DNA from: Pholiota molesta
Lineage: Eukaryota; Basidiomycota; Agaricomycetes; Agaricales; Strophariaceae
Length of the DNA stretch: 64,000 bases
Direction: 5' to 3'
NCBI GenBank assembly: GCA_014925825.1
Contig: JACGCK010000001.1
Coordinates: 558,001 to 622,000 of the forward strand
Shown: positions 23,219-36,419 of the stretch, piece after piece
How positions within the stretch are numbered: position 1 is the stretch's first letter
How the letters are laid out: every line of letters begins with the position of its first letter
Program-made: the position numbers and the translations under genes
Notes under the pieces: generated by a model
Told to the model about the DNA's origin: nothing
Database searches by the model: none
What the model saw: the letters and a program-made list of their open reading frames with translations, nothing else

Positions 23219-25972
23219 ATGTTGGGCTCTCGCACAAAGCAAATCAACGCCTACGGCAAGCGTAGTCGGAGGGTGATAGATGCTGGAGCGGAAATTACCC
23301 CATCTGCGCTTAGCACGGAGATTGTTAGTATCTTTGACGACCTCCCGCCTGCACCGGAATGGAAGTCCGTTGCGTCCAAGATGAAGAAACGTGAAAACGC
23401 TGTACCACCGAAATTCAACGGCGCGTCGGTCAAGGTCGTTGGACTGCAAAAGAAGAAGCGACTGTCCCCCGTACTGTCTCCCCAAAAGAAGAAGCTGACG
23501 ACTCGGGTTGGACAACTCATCGAAGCGGAGGCAGGCCGACCAAAGATGAAGCCCAAACCCTTGAAATTAACATCAGGAAACGCTGCCGACCCCATTGTAA
23601 TTTCCGCATCACCTGTCCGCGCTCCTCTCTCTGCAGTCTCTGTTAATATTCCAGGATCTCCGGCTATATCCCATAAATCACGTCTTGTTACGAAGAGCAA
23701 CGCGGGCAAAGCGAAGAAACCATTCTCTCCGTTTGTCGATGTCGATATCATTGTCCTTGATGACGATGGGCGTACCCTCCGAACAGAAAGAAGAGTATCG
23801 CGAACAGATATAGAAGCAAATCCTTTCAATCAACGCCTCGACGCTACCAAGACCAAGCGGACTACGAAGAAACCCGTCAGGCTTGCAGAGGATACCGACA
23901 GCGACTGCGAGATTGTTAGCCAACCTCGTCGACCACGGCGAAAAGTCGCACGTAAACCTATCATTGTATCAGATGATTCTCAGTCCGAAGAAGATTCCTC
24001 GACCAAGTCAGTGGAGGCATCCATCACTGAAGCTCAAGTTGGCTCGACTTTACCAAAACCCTCTGCTTCTCAGAAATTGCGCGCTAGCTCAAGCTCTATA
24101 TTCGAGGTCTTGGTACCCCCAGCACCTTACAAGATTCCCGATCTAAATACTAGACCAGTAGCAGCTCCACCAGCAACAGACATTCGACCGCCATCTCCCC
24201 GATTGGTTATCGCCAAACCTGCCCCTCTTCCACTTATTCCCAAGTTGTCCATCGAATTAAATGCACCAAAGGGGCGATATCAACACAATTTATCTCCCCT
24301 TCAGAAGCCAAGACAGTTAACTCCTATCCGAGGTGGCCGTCAGCGCCTCTTCGAACCCCCCTCCCCCGTGTCTCCGACCACTCCTACCGACTTTGATCTT
24401 TCGATAGACTTCGGTGATTTGAACCTTCAAACTGACCTTCAAAGTCAAGGCGAACTCGACGTCCCAGATTATCTTATTCCTCTCCTAGAGGAGTGCCACC
24501 AGGAGACATGTGGGCCACACAATTTCTCGGCCTTTATCGAATCATTCCCTTATGATCCCATTTTACATTCTGCTCGAGCAAGTGATGTTCTAGACATGGA
24601 ATTTAGGAAAATTGGCGAGGCAAGCTACTCAGAAGTGTTCGGAATAGGCGATGTTGTTTTGAAAGTCATTCCCCTTAGAGACGAATACGCAAAAGGACAG
24701 CATGATGAAGAAGAGGGGCCAGCCCCGAGTGATGCGAAGGACGTGCGGAAAGAGATCATTGTCACCCGAGCGATGGGAGAGGTTTATGGTGGTTTTGTGA
24801 AGCTCTTAAAAACCTACGTTGTCAAAGGCAAATATCCAGAAGTTCTGCTTCGCTTGTGGGACGAGTATAACGATCGTAAAGGTTCAGAAAGCATGCGTCC
24901 TGGTGAGCTCGAACTGTCGTTTAACTTCAATATCTCTGTTTCTGATAGCATTTGCTAGACTCTTTCAAAGGATCGCAAATATATGCGATCATTGTGCTCC
25001 CAAATGGTGGACCTGATCTCGAGGCGTATACCTTCCAAAATGCCAGTAGAACAGGCTGGAGACAAGCATGTAGCCTTTTCTGGCAAGTTGCAAAATCACT
25101 CGCGCATGCCGAGCATTTGGTGTCTTTCGAAGTGAGTTTGCTTCACGATTGCTCTATATGGTACTAGTCATCTAACAAACACGGCCATAGCATCGAGATC
25201 TCCATTGGGGCCAGATATTGGTCAAGAACATTCCCACCAATGCACTAAAAGCCGTAAATCTCAATCAAAAGGTCAAGTTGAAGTCGCAGCGCCCTTACAT
25301 GGATGACCTATCGCATGGTGTTCAGGCGACTGTGATCGACCTTGGTCTATCACGAATGGATGCTGGAGACGGAAGGGATGGAGATAGAGTGCATTGGACC
25401 CCATTTGATGAAGAAATTTTCATGGGAGAGGGTAAGATAATTCCTGAACCAATTGGACGAGACATATCTAACATCGGGGTAATGTAGGTGATTATCAGTT
25501 CGATGTATATCGTTTGATGAAGGAACTTACCGGTGGCGACTGGGAAGGGTTCTATCCAACCACAAACATTTTTGTAAGACTACGACTCTCAATGACGGAA
25601 CAGGTGCTGATACCGTATAATTTATAGTGGTTGCATTATCTTCTCCAGAAGATCATTTATTCGAAAGGCATCAAGCCTCCAGCCGTCCCTCGTAGAACGA
25701 AAACAGCTTCTGAACCCGCACTCCCACCATCTACTGAAGGTCCATTCACGGAGAAAGAGTGCTACGACTGCCTTCTCGATGTCGAGAACTGGTTGGGTGG
25801 CGCGATTGCAGAGATCGCCCCTGCGACGAATAAGACCGCTTTGAAGGGCAAAGGAAAACGCAAAACTCAAGTCCCTGTAAAACTAGTTGTAACTTCGGGG
25901 CCTGCCCGTGCAGGCGAAATCGTGGCCTACGGTGTTAAGAAAGGATGGATCAATTCCACTATGTTGTCATGA
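23219..25972 (+). CDS. Haspin-like serine/threonine kinase
   Basis: Haspin kinases phosphorylate histone H3 at Thr3 in mitosis and recruit the chromosomal passenger complex. The start MLGSRTKQINAYGKRSRR at 23219 is chosen because haspins often begin with a basic YG(K/R)RSRR-like motif; the frame is open further upstream. A long disordered basic N-terminus (about 23230-24450) precedes the kinase domain. The kinase contains FRKIGEASYSEVFGIGDVVL (glycine loop), VVLKVIPL (catalytic Lys), AIIVLPNGGPDLEAY and FEHRDLHWGQILVKN (HRD catalytic loop). The metal-binding motif is ATVIDLGLSRM, with DLG where most haspins have DYT. The C-terminal lobe has YQFDVYRLMKELTGGDWEGF. Introns lie in the kinase part (for example after 24900). 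No frame break was seen. It is convergent with the FAD oxidoreductase. Confidence 0.9.
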
Positions 25973-26220
25973 ATACTTACTATTTGCATGTTATGTTGTC
26001 AAACTCTGTATCGGTTGTAATTTTATCGGGGAACATCAATGATCAATGGCAATGCTGTTGATGAAAAGGAACTACAATATTCATAAACGGTGGTCAATCT
26101 AGAAATCAATGCCTTGGTGAACAATCTCTTTGCACGAATATTTCATCATGATTGTAGAGAGTATACGACGTACATGCGGGAGCAGCAATACTACATACAT
26201 AGTTATTATGTACTAGGAAG

Positions 26221-27861
26221 TCAATTCTCATTGAACTTAGGTTCAATTACAATGCCTTTGCTCCAAACCTTCTGTGGATCGTACTTCGCCTTCACCTGGC
26301 GAAGACGCGGCAAATTCTCGCCAAATATATCCTCTGAGCTTTCATCTCCCTGAGCCATGCTGATCCAAGCGCCGAAGTCCTCTCCCGTTTGCTGAGTATT
26401 ATATTCCCGAACATAGCTGGCTACAGATGAGACGAACGCTTTATTCATTTCATCGGCGTGAGCATGATGAGATCTGAAAGGGAGGGCATATGTAAAATGA
26501 GACTTTACGGTAAGAATTTGGGTATTGCTTACCGTCCTTGAACAGACATCCAATAATGAGGTTTGCGTACGTGTGCCGCTGTTGCAGTAGGGCTGATCTC
26601 CGCAACTTTACCAGGATAGGTGATTTCCCACATAATTGCGGAACTCTTCACATCCTCGTTACCTTCGGTATGTTCAGACCACCTCTTCCATACCTCGGTC
26701 ACCATGTCGGTCCATAAATCCGCAATGAACATCCCTCGAATAATGAGTCGTTTGGGTGCAGCGGCGAATGAAGCATCCGATCCATGGGACAAAGTCAACA
26801 AGTCTGGCACTGATCTAACTTTGTCTACGAAAGGGGTAACTGTGTCGCGGAAAGGAGATAGAATTTGTTCGACGTTGGAATTGGAACCCGAAATCCAAGG
26901 TAATATCATGATTTTAGGCTTGAATTTAATTGAGAAATATTAGATTTAATTGCCAAAGATAAATAATGAATCGAGGGCTTACTACAAAATGCGGGCCTGG
27001 CCGAAAGAACATGACATTTATGCGCGCCTCTGCAGTCTGGTTGGCTTTGAAATCCTTTTCACACAATTTTTTTACCATGAAAATTTCATCGGAAACATAT
27101 CTTTTCAACAAACCTTTATGGCTTTCAAGACTTGTGGTAGTTCATTGCCCTCATAGAGCAGAGTGCCAACAGTAAATGGACCAGCAGGAGGATATGCCTT
27201 GAACGTGAATTCAACAACAATCCCGAATTGATTTCCTCCACCTGTTGAAATGAATTCGTCCATTAATACAAAAACATTGGAAACATCAGAATAGAACGAA
27301 GATACCTCGAATTGCCCAGAAAAGTTCAGGTTCTTCTGTTGGGCTGGTCTTTGCAATGCGACCATCGGCAAGGACGACCACCGCGGACAGAAGGTTGTCA
27401 ATCGTAAGGCCATGCTTTCCACTCAAGGGGCTATATCCGCCACCTAAAGTGAAGCCTCCGACGCCGACAAACCACAAAGGAGATCCCACAACCTCTACTT
27501 CGGCCTCTTGGCATACTTTATAAACGTCTCCCCACACTGCCCCTCCTTGAACAACTACACTCTGTTTGTCCAGGGAAACGGTAACCTCATTGAGTCGGGC
27601 GAGGTCAATGACGATTCCGCCGTCCGAGCTCGCCCAATCCGATGAATGGGCACCTCCGCCTTTGACTGCAATCTCGAGAGGAGGATTTTGAGAAGTCCCA
27701 TAGTTCAGAATAGGTGGTATGTCGTCAAATTTGGCAGGGAAAAATATATATTGTGGGGTCAACATGGATACCTGGGAGACACGACTTAGAGCCTTGGTAT
27801 ATTCATTGCCGTCTGCCGCGTCAAGGACTTGTCCCTGAATGGTAAATGGTAGAGGAGCCAT
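26221..27861 (-). CDS. FAD-linked oxidoreductase, BBE/6-hydroxynicotine oxidase type
   Basis: Predicted flavoprotein oxidase of the FAD_binding_4 plus BBE class. The N-terminal FAD domain contains IAVKGGGAHSSDWASSDGG, whose His is the usual covalent FAD attachment site, then GGIVIDLARLNEVTVS, VVVQGGAVWGDVYKV, VGGFTLGGGYSPLSGKHGL and PELFWAIRGGGGNQFGIV. The C-terminal BBE segment ends LRQVKAKYDPQKVWSKGI. The protein begins MAPLPFTIQGQVLDA at 27861 and has no clear signal peptide. The length is about 470 residues. Introns are near 27245-27305, 27060-27115, 26925-26990 and 26470-26530. The second cysteine attachment motif of plant BBE enzymes is not evident. Substrate is unknown; such genes in fungi serve sugar oxidation or secondary metabolism. 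Confidence 0.87.
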
Positions 27862-28803
27862 TCGTAGTTCTCGATGTTCAAGAGCAATATGACAATAAGC
27901 CAACAATAAGCAGGCTTTATAAAGACGAACGCACGGACTCTTTGTGGTGTAGGAATGCGTAGCCTAAAGCAGATCTAGGTTGTGCCAGAGCAACGGCATC
28001 CTTGACTTTGGGAAGATCTAGAAGTGGCCAAGCAGTGTCTAGTAATACTCTGGGAGCTTGCCTGAGAAATTTCCTCGACACCCAGGCGTATGCGCACGTC
28101 CGGATTTAAACACGTTTCAAACGGGCAGATAGCAAGTTACTCTCTATTACATGTAGCCATGGATGTACGGAGATGGATGTTCTGGGTTGGTTCTGGGTTT
28201 GTCTGGGACCAGGCATTGGTTTAGTGGAAGGCAAGTATCTGCAAGTATCAATTCGACAGGACGTCGCGGGGAGTCCGGACCGTGTCGAACTTCAAGCTTC
28301 GAGTTCAAGCCTCAAAACTTGCTCAAACTTCGTACTTGGTCATCCCAAGGTCTTGAAGGCGGTCTTACAAGGTCTGTACAAAAAACTGTAATTCCAAACC
28401 CGACTACATAAGTACTTGGGAAGTCAAGGATATATATCGTTCATGATGAAATAAGTAAGCAGTCAAAGTCGTGGTGAATTTCTAATCGGGTATATGATGA
28501 ATACGTGTTCGAAGGACATTGTCAATTGAAAGTAGGTATGATGAAATTATATTACTACAGAGAAGGTAGATGTGAATGTATGATGCGTTCTCGAGAAATA
28601 AAATAATTGTTGACACAAAATTCTACCTGCAAAGGCGCAGGATATATGCCATTTGGTCGAGATGATTACCAAAAATGCACTAGCATGATTCAATGAAGGA
28701 GTTTTTAGGGAATGGCTGGTCGTAATCCCCTTTCCAACTTGTCAAATTTGGATTGGTATAAGCTTCAAGGTATCTTCTCAATAAATAATAATGTCAGAGC
28801 GGC
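27862..28803. other. Intergenic region, nothing recognised
   Basis: This is the upstream region of the FAD oxidoreductase and the 3' side of the KRE6/SKN1 gene. I see no conserved protein, RNA or repeat. Open frames near 28160-28410 have no family features. Confidence 0.35.
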
Positions 28804-31217
28804 CTAAAGAAACAATCCCCGCACTAACTGATTAATATAATCTTCCGTTGGGAATCCCGGAGGGTTACATCCAACGTTGATATTTTGCATGTCTTGGTAG
28901 ACCCGGATGTAGTCTACTCGCATATGTTGGGAAATACAAGATGATCGAAATCGATATTTCCGAAATTCTTCGACATGCCAAGGTTGATAATAATATACTG
29001 CGAGCAATGAGTATCGACGGACAGGCTCGGACAGGTGAAAGCCTAAAATTCATACCATAGGCTCTTGAGGAACAGGTCGGGCTGATATTTCTACCGTGGG
29101 GTCCGGACCCATGCCAGTAGCGTTCAACGTCCATGACATCATGTCATCAGCAACCCAGGATATGTACTGCAAAACATTAGAAATGCCTAAAAGCAAAGGT
29201 ATGCGCTTACTGCATCGTCATAGCCTCCAGAGGTGAGTGTACGTGTCAGTGGGTATACGAAAAGAAAGCTGTATAAATACCTGGCTTATACTAAGGAAGG
29301 AAATGTATTCAGATACAGATGGAGTTATACACACATGCCGTAGGAAACGACAAACCTCGAAGCCATAGACGGTAAAGCAGTCCTCTACGAGTTCATAGCA
29401 TCTTTGATTCGTGTCTGTCACGACCGAAGTTGCTTGTTGCGTTGCACTTCCTGTGAAAGTATTCAATCTTGATATAGCTGGGTTTGCCAAGATCTCGTTG
29501 TCCGATGAATTGTCCCAAGTATACGCTTGGTTAAAAGGCTATAACACAGAGCTAGGAGTCAGCCAACAAATTGAATTGAGGCCTATAAAACTTACAGCCC
29601 ATTGCGCTGATTGTGATACTTCTCCCCTAGCAGGATTGCCTCCCACTTGTGCCTCAAATACATCAATTTCAGGCGCGGACCTCCCGACATATGTACCGTC
29701 CGCATGTTTGGGTCCGGGATGACTTTCACCATCGCAGGTGCACCGGGAGAGCCTTTGTCCTGGTAGATAAGACAAGGCACCACCGTAAGCGTGATCTCCA
29801 TCAATGACCGCAGTTATGGGTTGTCCATTGAGTGTCTGGTTAGGTGCAGTTCCGACGTCGCAGCTATCATATGTATATGGCCACTAATATGTATGGTCAG
29901 CCGTTAACAATGGACGATAACGCTTTCTGACCCACCATGCCTTCCAAACTTGCACCATACCCCGCTCGACCAAGATTGCCCATCGTCCAAACAGCAGGCC
30001 ACATACCGACCACATTGTTGGTCCCCGGTAATTGCACGGCTGCTTCAATATGACCTCCTGTAAAACAGAATTTATTCCTGAGACGCTTTCAGTTGAAGAA
30101 GCAAATAATAAGAGAAGGATTATGAACACACCAGGAAGACATCAACCCTACGTATGGGGCACGAAAGTCAGACAATTCTTTTACTGTCAAAACATGCTTC
30201 AAATACCTCCTTGGTAGTCGAGACCATGTATAGCCATTTCCGAAAATGTGATTACTAGGGCCCCTCCCTCTGTTGTGATCGCCTCCGGGTCGTACCATTC
30301 CAGATTATTTGTCGCCTGATGATTTTGTTTAAAATAACAAAATACGAGGAGAATATCCTTTACACACCCAGTAATGAAGATCTTCCGCTTGCCAATATGG
30401 GTCGTCCCCAGGATAAAATGTCCGACCATCAACATTGAATTCGTCAGAAAAGACAAGCATCATTTCCGAGCCATCTCTTATTGATAATTTAGTGTGTGCT
30501 TCTTGGGGGGTGTCCAAATCAATAAGACCGAAGTTGCCCATGGATGGAACCTATTCTCATAACGTCAGACTATCTTGGAGTCGCAGTCGAAAAAAATCAA
30601 CATACTTGACCAGAAGAATTGATTCCTCCCATGTTATTACCCAACCCAGCCCATTCAGCCTGATATGTCATTATGGGATATCCGATGCTTGCAGAAGGTG
30701 GAGTCAGAATTATGTCCGCCTAGAAGAAACGCAGTGGACTTACAACAAGACGAGGAGGGCTATCAGGAGGACAGACAAACAGCCCACATTGATCAACCCT
30801 CTTGTGGCGATTCGTAAGTTTTGCTTTCTTGGATCCATTTTATCTGGCTCGAGTTCAGGATTGTGAAGGTCATCGTCGGCTTCAACAAGGTCAGGCGATA
30901 AATCAGAACCCCATAACCGAGGATCTGGAGAGAGTGAAAACTAAATGATGTCAAAACTCGTGTTGAAAGTGCACGACATAATTACATACTTTGTCGGATA
31001 GGGCAGCGCTTAGTCTGGAGCCAGCACCCAACGAGTAAGGGGATTCGGATAAACTTTGCTAGAATAAAGATATGGTTGTGGGGGCATAGCAGATGTCATT
31101 TTCGATGATGCTTACCCAGCTATCTCTTCGCAAAACACCAAAACTTGATGTTCTGGGGATTGTAAGAGAGGAATCAGCGGAGGCATACCCTAGACGCGGA
31201 GAACTGCGATATGACAT
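28804..31217 (-). CDS. KRE6: Beta-1,6-glucan synthesis protein, KRE6/SKN1 family (GH16)
   Basis: Type II membrane protein needed for cell-wall beta-1,6-glucan in yeast. The start MSYRSSPRLGYASADSSL is at 31217, preceded in frame by a stop. A Ser-rich cytosolic tail of about 100 residues (SLSESPYSLGAGSRLSAALS, DPRLWGSDLSPDLVEADDDL) leads to one membrane helix, LINVGCLSVLLIALLVLL, near 30770. The lumenal domain has the family's landmarks: MMLVFSDEFNVDGRTFYPGD, NNLEWYDPEAITTEGGALVI, MWPAVWTMGNLGRAGYGASL and the GH16 catalytic triad EIDVFE in SAPEIDVFEAQVGG. The end is FPTEDYINQLVRGLFL, stop at 28804. There are about ten introns. The junction at 30070-30205 was not resolved cleanly. The symbol is by family; KRE6 and SKN1 cannot be told apart here. 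Confidence 0.9.
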
Positions 31218-32647
31218 GGGTGTTCAAGAGTTGGTAAAAGGAAAGATGCGAGTAGCGTCCTCTTCAGTATGTAAAGAGTAGAAATGGAAGACGAAGTGTT
31301 AGTGGAGAAGAATCTGACCGACGTTCTGGGGAGAATCCTTGAGGGGTGCCCTATTTCGAAAATGAGTATGACTCGCGCATTAGTCCCCTTCGTTGATGAG
31401 TTCAAATGCAAATAAAGCTTTAGAAGAGCATAAATTCCGATGAATGAAGGTAACGGCGTATTCATTCCGGAAGAAACTCTGAGTTGCCACAGCTGGGCTC
31501 TAGATATTAGCAGGAAAAAATATGCATTTCGATCTTAAATAAAGCGCCTTGATTCGATAGATGATTCCCTGTCCTTTAGGGCTCATCGGGTTACCTATAA
31601 AAAGAAATATGGCTATTAAACTTGGATTGAAGAAGTGATGGAAGCTTTTTCACCACGGTTACACGTCTTCGCGCTAATGGCTGTCGCAAGGAAGCCACGG
31701 CGTCGATGATCATCAGTACGGTTCCATGGTTTGCATGGGCTAATTTCCGCGGACATGACGGCTTTCCGGTGGGACGAGGCCATACAGGATGAAACTCACT
31801 GAAAGAAGTGTAGCATCATATCCATCACACAGACAGAAATGCAAGGAATATCAAATTTTGTCAAGACTGCAAACAGGCGTCAGCGATTGTGGACACTGCG
31901 ATTACTCAGAATTGAGTATAAGTATGCGCTGGAAAGGGCTTCGACAGAGACGTTGCGCCTATCGTTTTGTCTTCAGCCCCAAGGCTCTCGGATGGTAAAT
32001 AGCTTCGATTAGCTCCCCAATTCACACCTTTGTAAAGCGATTCATGGCTCACTGCGACGGCGTCGGCAAAAATCCGGTTGACCGACACTTCAATACCATT
32101 ATATGAGCTATGTCCCTAATGCGATTCAATCCGCCTCGTTGCATGTTTTTCTAAGACGCACCAATCATCGAGCCCATTGAGAATTTTCGCAAACGCAAAC
32201 GTGAAAGCGGTCTGACGGCAAACCCGACATGTCGAGCCAACTTAGAAAGCCGGGAACGTGTATCTAGCTCGACTCCTTCCAACAAAGCGACAAAGAGTCC
32301 GGCTAACTTTGATTGATCCTCGAGAACGCTGCTGCTCGTATTGCGCACAAGTACGATTCGTACGAGACTGTCATGTACACATGTTGCGATAAAATAGCTC
32401 TGATTTGTTTGATTCGAAGAGGACGTCGATCCTTTGGAGATGATGTGGTTAGAAAACGAATTTGGCAGTCGCGTTGTTGTTGCAAGTTGTGTGATGTCAG
32501 CGATAAATCACATACCTCGGCCCTTAACGTTTCAACCTGAGACGGTCTTACGGTCTTTTCTTGTGGCTTTACACAACAACTCCGTAACGTTCGATCTGTC
32601 TTTCATTGAGGTCCCGACTCTTCCATCTTGCGGTTCTATATCCAGCA
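31218..32647. other. Long divergent intergenic region
   Basis: About 1.4 kb separates the starts of the KRE6/SKN1 gene (-) and the F-box gene (+). I recognise no protein family, tRNA or transposon here. It is much longer than the other divergent promoters in the window, so a small unrecognised gene or a decayed element is possible. Confidence 0.35.
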
Positions 32648-34133
32648 ATGTTTATTGAAAGTCTGCCTGACGACCTGATCGCTGAAATTCTTGGCGAATT
32701 GGATCTGGAATCACTGGTTAAGGTGTCCTATCTATCGAGGCGTCTTTACCTAGTGGCCTCCGACCCCTTTCTCAATCCATGGAGGAGATCCATTGCACGT
32801 AATCTAAACCACTTAACATATGAGAAGGAGTTGAAGCATCTCAGTGTCCGCACAATTGTCCCACGACATAACTGGATTGAAATATTAACGGTCGCAAGGC
32901 CTTCCTACATACTCTATGAAGCAACTCTGCCGAATCTGAAGGCTATCGAATGGGAGGAATGTTTTAGTCGTCGTTTCCTGCCTAGCTGGAAGAATGGAAG
33001 AAGGATTGCTCTTGGAAGGAAGCATATCTCAAGTATGTCCCGTTTCCATCTAACTTTGCTGTTTAACTGTCTAGGTTGAATCTGACTTCTGAGCTCCTTC
33101 AGGATATTGCATCGCGTCTGGCACCGCAATACAAGCTCTTGCAAGGCTGATGAATCATGGACTAAGTTGAGCACTTTTTTTCTACTATACAACCGGTCCT
33201 CACCCTTATTATTAGATATATAATGCTCAATCGCAATGGCACCGCAAATGAACTGGAAGTATCTACAAGAAACTTCAATCCAATGGCTGTCTTCAATGAA
33301 TTCAAGTCAGTTATACTAGTGGCATGCTTATTTCATGAACATTTACACGTCTTATAGACTGCAAAGCAACCTTTCACACCTTGAGACACGGATCAGGGTT
33401 TGTGTATACAACGCTGTGAAGCGCAAGCACCTCATGGATTTCAATAGATTGTCTTACAGCTCTCGGATGTACGAATACTAGCCTTCGGGACATCGTCAAA
33501 ATCCGCCAGCAACTACAAACTCAATCCGAATGCCCATATGTTTCTCAATCCACCTGGAATCATTTCACGTAATCAAGACAATAATGCTTTCTCCAGATTT
33601 GCTTCCGCACAAAGGCCTTATTCTTTCATCGGCGGTCATGAGGTTTATCAGCCGCTAACTACAACAATCTCTGATTTCCGTGAGACTCCCAGCTTGAATT
33701 TGTCTTGCCGTTTCTGACCCCTCGTATTTTCTCTATCGCTTATCAGAATTCACTAAATATCAAGATTCTTCCAAGGTATATACGCGACTGCGGTACCCCC
33801 AGCCATCATCCTCACATCGTAATTATCCATTTTTCACCCCCGGGGAAAACAATCTCCGGTGGATTGGCTCAGAGGGAACCCACGAAAATGGCTCACATTG
33901 GGTCGGCGGCTCAATGTGAGTTCCATATAGCTGTTGTTAAATGTGCTCCTCACGGACTTGTCATTTCATCCAGGATTATCGCCCAGCTTCTCGGTCCGTC
34001 CCGTGATGCTGAAAATGCAGCTTTCAGTGGACACCAGTATGCTTCCTTTGACTGGGATGATCTTCTTACTATAGCTCCTTGGATGGAGGAGTTTATCACC
34101 AAGAAAATTGAGGGGCCAGGCTTAGGGCACTAA
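32648..34133 (+). CDS. F-box domain protein, fungal-specific
   Basis: F-box proteins recruit substrates to SCF ubiquitin ligases through Skp1. The protein starts at 32648 with MFIESLPDDLIAEILGELDL and ESLVKVSYLSRRLYLVASD, a recognisable F-box in the first 45 residues. Downstream segments run NPWRRSIARNLNHLTYEKEL, VPRHNWIEILTVARPSYIL and LKAIEWEECFSRRFLPSWK. Later exons hold NGTANELEVSTRNFNPMAV, LQSNLSHLETRIR, QLSDVRILAFGT and SAQCEFHIAVVKCAPHGLV. The last exon encodes WMEEFITKKIEGPGLGH with the stop at 34131-34133. I recall similar Agaricomycete F-box proteins with this same order of segments. Several introns around 33030-33760 were not placed exactly. The substrate is unknown. Confidence 0.75.
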
Positions 34134-34777
34134 TAACTCGCTGTTGACAACTTCGGGGCCGCGTTTGTACCAGGCCTGAAGCTAAACTCGACGAGAACGT
34201 CATCCATTCTCCCAGTCTCCATCTCCTTCGATATTGTTCCGTGAAATTTACTCCTACATCTGCTTGGTTCCCGTGCCCCTAATTTACATTTCCCAGTCGA
34301 TCATTATTTTCCTTATGAAGTATTCTTGCCACGTGCGACAAGCATCCACCCTCCTTTCATCCCCCTTCCCTTTGTTTGAAAAAATATCCATTTCAGGTGA
34401 GACTATGTTGTGTGCCTTTTGTTTCCCGACTTAATATTATTCTCAATAGAATGGCCTGGAGACGATCTCCATCGGCAATGCCACTTTCACAATTTCCCCA
34501 GCGAAATTTTGTTTTTATCCATATTAACGCTGTATTCAGATTGCGAGACAATAACCGATCGTCCTAAGGCGCTTCGTGCGCAAACATCATTGTTTCGGTG
34601 CCGCAAGAATCGGCACAGTTTCGAAACACATTAAATAGACGATATGGGTGATCCAAGTGCCTCATATTTCGCTCTCCGGGATTCGTTTTTCTATTCTGCA
34701 TTGTGCAACGTTGCTGGACAGCGTCACCACCCATATTCTTAACTTAACGCCCCAACACCCGGCTCTTCTAAATCATC
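34134..34777. other. Intergenic region upstream of the C2H2 gene
   Basis: Pyrimidine-rich spacer with a CACGTG at 34330-34335. No gene was seen. Confidence 0.35.
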
Positions 34778-36173
34778 ATGGCAAGGGCTCTTGCTCGTGA
34801 CTACGGCCAGGCCATCACCCGACCTCGAAGGGCCTCTGCCGCTTCTGTTAAGCCTGATGCCAATAAGGTGAATAGCTATTCATACTTTTCACCCAATCTG
34901 CTAATTGCATTCCTATAGAATTTTGCCTGCGGTTATTGCGAAAAACATTTTGGGCGGAAGGGCGATTGCAAACGTCATGAATCGCTGCACCTTGGTGTTA
35001 AGTGAGTCGCTCTCAACACATCTCCCGATATGTTTCTCATTGTGTCCTTCAGGAACCACAAATGTCATATATGCGAGAAAACATTTTCGCAGAATTCTGG
35101 GCTGAAGACCCATCTGAACACACAGTAAGCCTTCGCTTCACGTTTTCATATTCGTTCTAATTTCTATCACACAGCACCGGAGACAAACCTTACCGATGCG
35201 AATATGAAGGTTGCGAGGCGAAATTTGGCGATCCATCTTCCTGGAATCGTCATGAAAAAGAGAAACATAAAATGGTGGACTTTCGTTATAAGTGCCCTGT
35301 AGAGAAATGCACCTCGTACGTACCGCACACCCTTCATCTCATAAACAACTTGCAAACATCCTCCTTAGTGGCATCAAACGTCCTTCAGCTTTCGCCGCTC
35401 ATTTGAAAGTCAAGCATAACATCGTGGCCACGTCAAAGCAACGCGATGATATGAAGGAATTCATAGGTTCCAAGCCAACACTGAGCCAACGTCGCAAAGC
35501 AAGCAATGTCGACCACGGCCGTTCACTTGCACTCGCATGCGCCGAAAGCACTGACTCAGTACATCTCAATCGCAGCGTTGCTCCTCCACACTTGAGCACA
35601 GCCGCAACACTTGAGCAAATATGGCCAGCTCTTGACGCCCTTCAGCATCAAGAACCCGGGGAAACTCAATTCTACTTCCTCCCCGACCAGTCCCCGAGTG
35701 ATATCCAGTCCCTCTTCTCCACACCGATTTTGTCCTCTTCGCTGTCCGCTTTTTCTGCCCAGTCTTCTACCGAATCCCTTGTCGCCGAGGATTTCAATTA
35801 TGAAGACTACACCCATGCCAAGATGTCCTACGCCGATGTCGCGGACCATACTCAGAGCCTCAATCCCGCCGTATCTTTGATACCTTCATCCTCCCCTCCT
35901 CCAAGAACTCCAAAGGCGCCGCCCTTTGGGAAGGATGTCTACCGGCCATCCCCCCCTTCGATGCACCCCGGGCCTCAGGACCACATTTGGATCAATGCCC
36001 AGATGGCTTATGACCGCCAGCGATATGTTCCCAACATGGACGAAAGTCATTATCTACTTGACCATAAATCATACATCATGCCTCAAGCCCAAGAAAAGGA
36101 CCTTGGTTATTCCTTTCCTCAACTTGACCTTGCGCAGCAGACCTCTTCGCAGCCATGGCATTGGTTCTCATAA
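34778..36173 (+). CDS. C2H2 zinc-finger protein, probable transcription factor
   Basis: The protein starts MARALARDYGQAITRPRRAS at 34778. Four C2H2 fingers follow across introns: FACGYCEKHFGRKGDCKRH, HKCHICEKTFSQNSGLKTH, YRCEYEGCEAKFGDPSSWNR and YKCPVEKCTSGIKRPSAFAA. Linkers resemble the TGEKP type (HTGDKPYRCE). The C-terminal two thirds is one long exon without domains, rich in Ser, Pro and acidic residues, ending SQPWHWFS. That layout suits a DNA-binding regulator with an activation tail. Targets are unknown. Introns are at about 34869-34918, 35002-35052, 35126-35174 and 35317-35369. No frame break was seen. Confidence 0.87.
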
Positions 36174-36419
36174 TTTATTTTTTCAAATTTATTTCATCTA
36201 TTCATCCCTCTTCGTGTCTCTTCCTTCCTTTCTTTTTTCGCGATAATGCATTTGACGTCTCTTTAATCCTTCTTGGTCTGTAGTAGGCTCTAATTTCCTC
36301 TCAGGTCTCATTATACCACCGCCGCCCTCGTTTGTATCCATATTTTACTCGTTTTTTGTTTTGTTTTCTTGTTTGATTTTCGTATAGCTTTGAGATTATT
36401 CAGCCAGTCTGACCTAATA
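36174..36419. other. Spacer before the Helitron
   Basis: T-rich 3' region of the C2H2 gene. It ends at the sequence A|TCTGTACTATT (36419/36420), a candidate left end of the Helitron. Confidence 0.35.
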
